DNA from: JBKEDH01 sp047975295
Lineage (GTDB): Bacteria; Bacteroidota; Bacteroidia; Flavobacteriales; Flavobacteriaceae
Assembly: GCA_047975295.1 (NCBI GenBank)
Contig: JBKEDH010000097.1
Span: forward strand, 1 to 17,242
DNA: 17,242 nucleotides
Reading direction: 5' to 3'
Shown here: positions 16,068 to 17,242 of the stretch, piece after piece
How positions within the stretch are numbered: the first letter of the stretch is position 1
Layout: every line of letters starts with the position of its first letter
Notes under the pieces: generated by a model
What the model was told of the DNA's origin: nothing
What the model saw: only the letters and a program-made list of their open reading frames with translations
Databases searched by the model: none
Translations under genes and position numbers: made by a program

Positions 16068-17012
16068 ATGAAAACAAGAGTTAAAATAGCGTTATTGGGT
16101 ATTGCTTTAATTGGATTTTTATCCTGTAATGCCAAAGCAAAAAAAGAAATTTTGGCAATCAACGAGAAAGTTCCTGTATATACAAATCCTAAAGTTAATA
16201 AACAGTTTATTAAAGTGGCTCTTTTGTTGGATACCAGTAACAGTATGGATGGTCTTATAGATCAAGCCAAAGCGCAACTTTGGAATATTGTAAACGAATT
16301 ATCGTATGCTAAATGCGGTACAGATAACCCCAATTTGCAAATTGCACTTTACGAGTATGGTAACGACCGTTTAAACGGTAGTGAAGGTTATATTAGGCAA
16401 GTTCTTGGTTTTAGTAAAGATTTAGATGAAATATCTAAAGAACTCTTTTCGTTAACCACAAACGGCGGAAACGAATATTGTGGGCAGGTAATACAAACTT
16501 CGTTAAACCAATTGGATTGGGGTAAGAATCCCGACGATTTAAAACTTATATTTATTGCGGGTAACGAACCGTTCGATCAAGGAAAGGTAAGTTATAAAAG
16601 TGCTGCTAGTGATGCCAACGAGAAATGTGTAACCATTAATACCATTTTTTGTGGCACATTCGAATATGGTATCAATACACTTTGGAAAGACGGTGCCGAT
16701 TTAACAAAAGGACAATATATGGCAATAAACCATAACCAAAAAACCACTCATATCGCTTCGCCTTATGATGATGAAATACTAAAACTAAACAGGAAGTTAA
16801 ATAGTACTTATGTAGTGTATGGTGAAGCAGGACGGGAAAAAATGAACACGCAAGCCGAACAGGATACCAATGCGGCCAATTATAGTAAGGCCAATGCTGT
16901 AAGCCGTACTATTAGTAAAAGTTCGCACTTGTATAAAAACGAGTCGTGGGATTTGGTCGATGCCCTTGCCGCCGATAAAAAAGTTGTCGAAGATTTTGAA
17001 GAAGAGGCATAG
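16068..17012 (+). CDS. VWA-domain lipoprotein, ended by an in-frame TAG
   Basis: A 314-residue lipoprotein with a von Willebrand factor A domain. The ATG at 16068 begins MKTRVKIALLGIALIGFLSC, with lipobox cysteine C20; a GTG start at 16020 is possible in frame but would hide this signal. The VWA metal-ion-dependent adhesion site is visible as D55-T-S57-N-S59 (LLLDTSNSMDG). It is followed by alternating strands and helices such as LQIALYEYGND and DDLKLIFIAGNEPF. Several cysteines (in AKCGTD, NEYCGQ, NEKCVT, IFCGTF) could form disulfides in the periplasm. VWA domains usually mediate protein-protein contacts, here presumably on a membrane surface. The frame ends at TAG (17010-17012) within EDFEEEA, but stays open beyond for 72 codons, so the protein is probably truncated. 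The gene is 61 bp downstream of the SIMPL gene and probably co-transcribed. Confidence 0.85.
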   Translation: MKTRVKIALLGIALIGFLSCNAKAKKEILAINEKVPVYTNPKVNKQFIKVALLLDTSNSMDGLIDQAKAQLWNIVNELSYAKCGTDNPNLQIALYEYGNDRLNGSEGYIRQVLGFSKDLDEISKELFSLTTNGGNEYCGQVIQTSLNQLDWGKNPDDLKLIFIAGNEPFDQGKVSYKSAASDANEKCVTINTIFCGTFEYGINTLWKDGADLTKGQYMAINHNQKTTHIASPYDDEILKLNRKLNSTYVVYGEAGREKMNTQAEQDTNAANYSKANAVSRTISKSSHLYKNESWDLVDALAADKKVVEDFEEEA

Positions 17013-17231
17013 CCCGAAGTTTTACAAGGTAAATCTGAAAGTGAAATAAAGCAATATATTGAAAAAAAGAAAGATGAACGCAAGGATATTAAAAATCAAA
17101 TCCAAGATTTAAACATAAAAAGGAAAGATTTTATAGCCAAGCAGCAAATCGAAAATAAAAACGGACTTGAAAATGCTATGTCCAAGGCAATAAAAGAACA
17201 AGCCAAAAAGAAAAATTACACTTGGAAATAA
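17013..17231 (+). pseudogene. In-frame 3' continuation of the VWA gene beyond the TAG stop
   Basis: Directly after TAG, the same frame reads PEVLQGKSESEIKQYIEKKK and continues for 72 codons to a TAA at 17229-17231, ending KKKNYTWK. The segment is strongly charged, rich in K, E, Q and I/L, and looks like an amphipathic coiled coil that continues the acidic helix before the stop. The most economical reading is one gene of 387 codons in which a sense codon became TAG; a leucine TTG or glutamate GAG differs from it by one base. It could also be a sequencing error. No start codon with a plausible upstream signal makes the tail a separate gene. Confidence 0.65.
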
Positions 17232-17242
17232 CTACCTATAGA

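Noticed and set aside
17010..17012. Possible recoding of TAG as a sense codon
   Set aside because: The OsmC-like gene (TAG at 5420-5422) and the DUF4349-like gene (TAG, minus strand, 11776-11778) also end in TAG at their expected family lengths, and both would meet another stop within a few codons. The window gives no support for an alternative code.

Overview
This is an AT-rich chromosomal window from a member of the Bacteroidetes, most likely Flavobacteriaceae. The evidence is a SusC/SusD outer-membrane pair, promoter -7 elements of the Bacteroidetes form TAnnTTTG, weak or absent Shine-Dalgarno sequences, many lipoboxes, and a LytS/LytTR two-component pair whose kinase carries periplasmic TPRs. 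I see no rRNA, tRNA, CRISPR array, transposase or phage gene. Most of the window is ordinary core or niche-adaptation content.

Layout. (1) 1-3428, minus strand: a SusC/RagA TonB-dependent transporter followed 10 bp later by the N-terminal part of its SusD-like lipoprotein, which runs off the left edge. (2) 3594-8389, plus strand: a PBP4-type (S13) D-Ala-D-Ala carboxypeptidase lipoprotein, then a tight cluster of OsmC-like protein, RecJ and an MFS exporter with gaps of 12 and 3 bp. (3) 8390-8752: a convergent spacer holding a perfect 16-bp-arm palindrome. (4) 8753-10729, minus strand: a secreted sulfatase followed by a gamma-carbonic-anhydrase-fold protein 15 bp away. (5) 10929-14832, minus strand: sensor histidine kinase, DUF4349-like membrane protein and LytTR response regulator, in that transcription order. 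(6) 14833-15289: a 457-bp divergent spacer without a gene. (7) 15290 to the right edge, plus strand: a secreted SIMPL-domain protein and a von Willebrand factor A (VWA) lipoprotein.

How they work together. SusC and SusD import an oligomer that cannot be identified here; no glycoside hydrolase is in view. The sulfatase could remove sulfate esters from marine polysaccharides or other sulfated substrates, but it is not adjacent to the Sus pair. The kinase and LytTR regulator are almost certainly a signalling pair, with the DUF4349 protein a candidate accessory membrane component. The SIMPL/VWA pair diverges from this signalling operon and is a plausible but unproven target.

The most notable anomaly is at the right end. 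The VWA gene stops at a TAG codon (17010-17012), yet the same frame stays open for 72 further codons that encode a highly charged, coiled-coil-like tail ending in TAA at 17229-17231. This looks like an amber mutation or a sequence error in a longer gene. I found no convincing evidence of a wholly new system. The kinase/DUF4349/LytTR plus SIMPL/VWA neighbourhood is the best candidate for uncharacterised biology.
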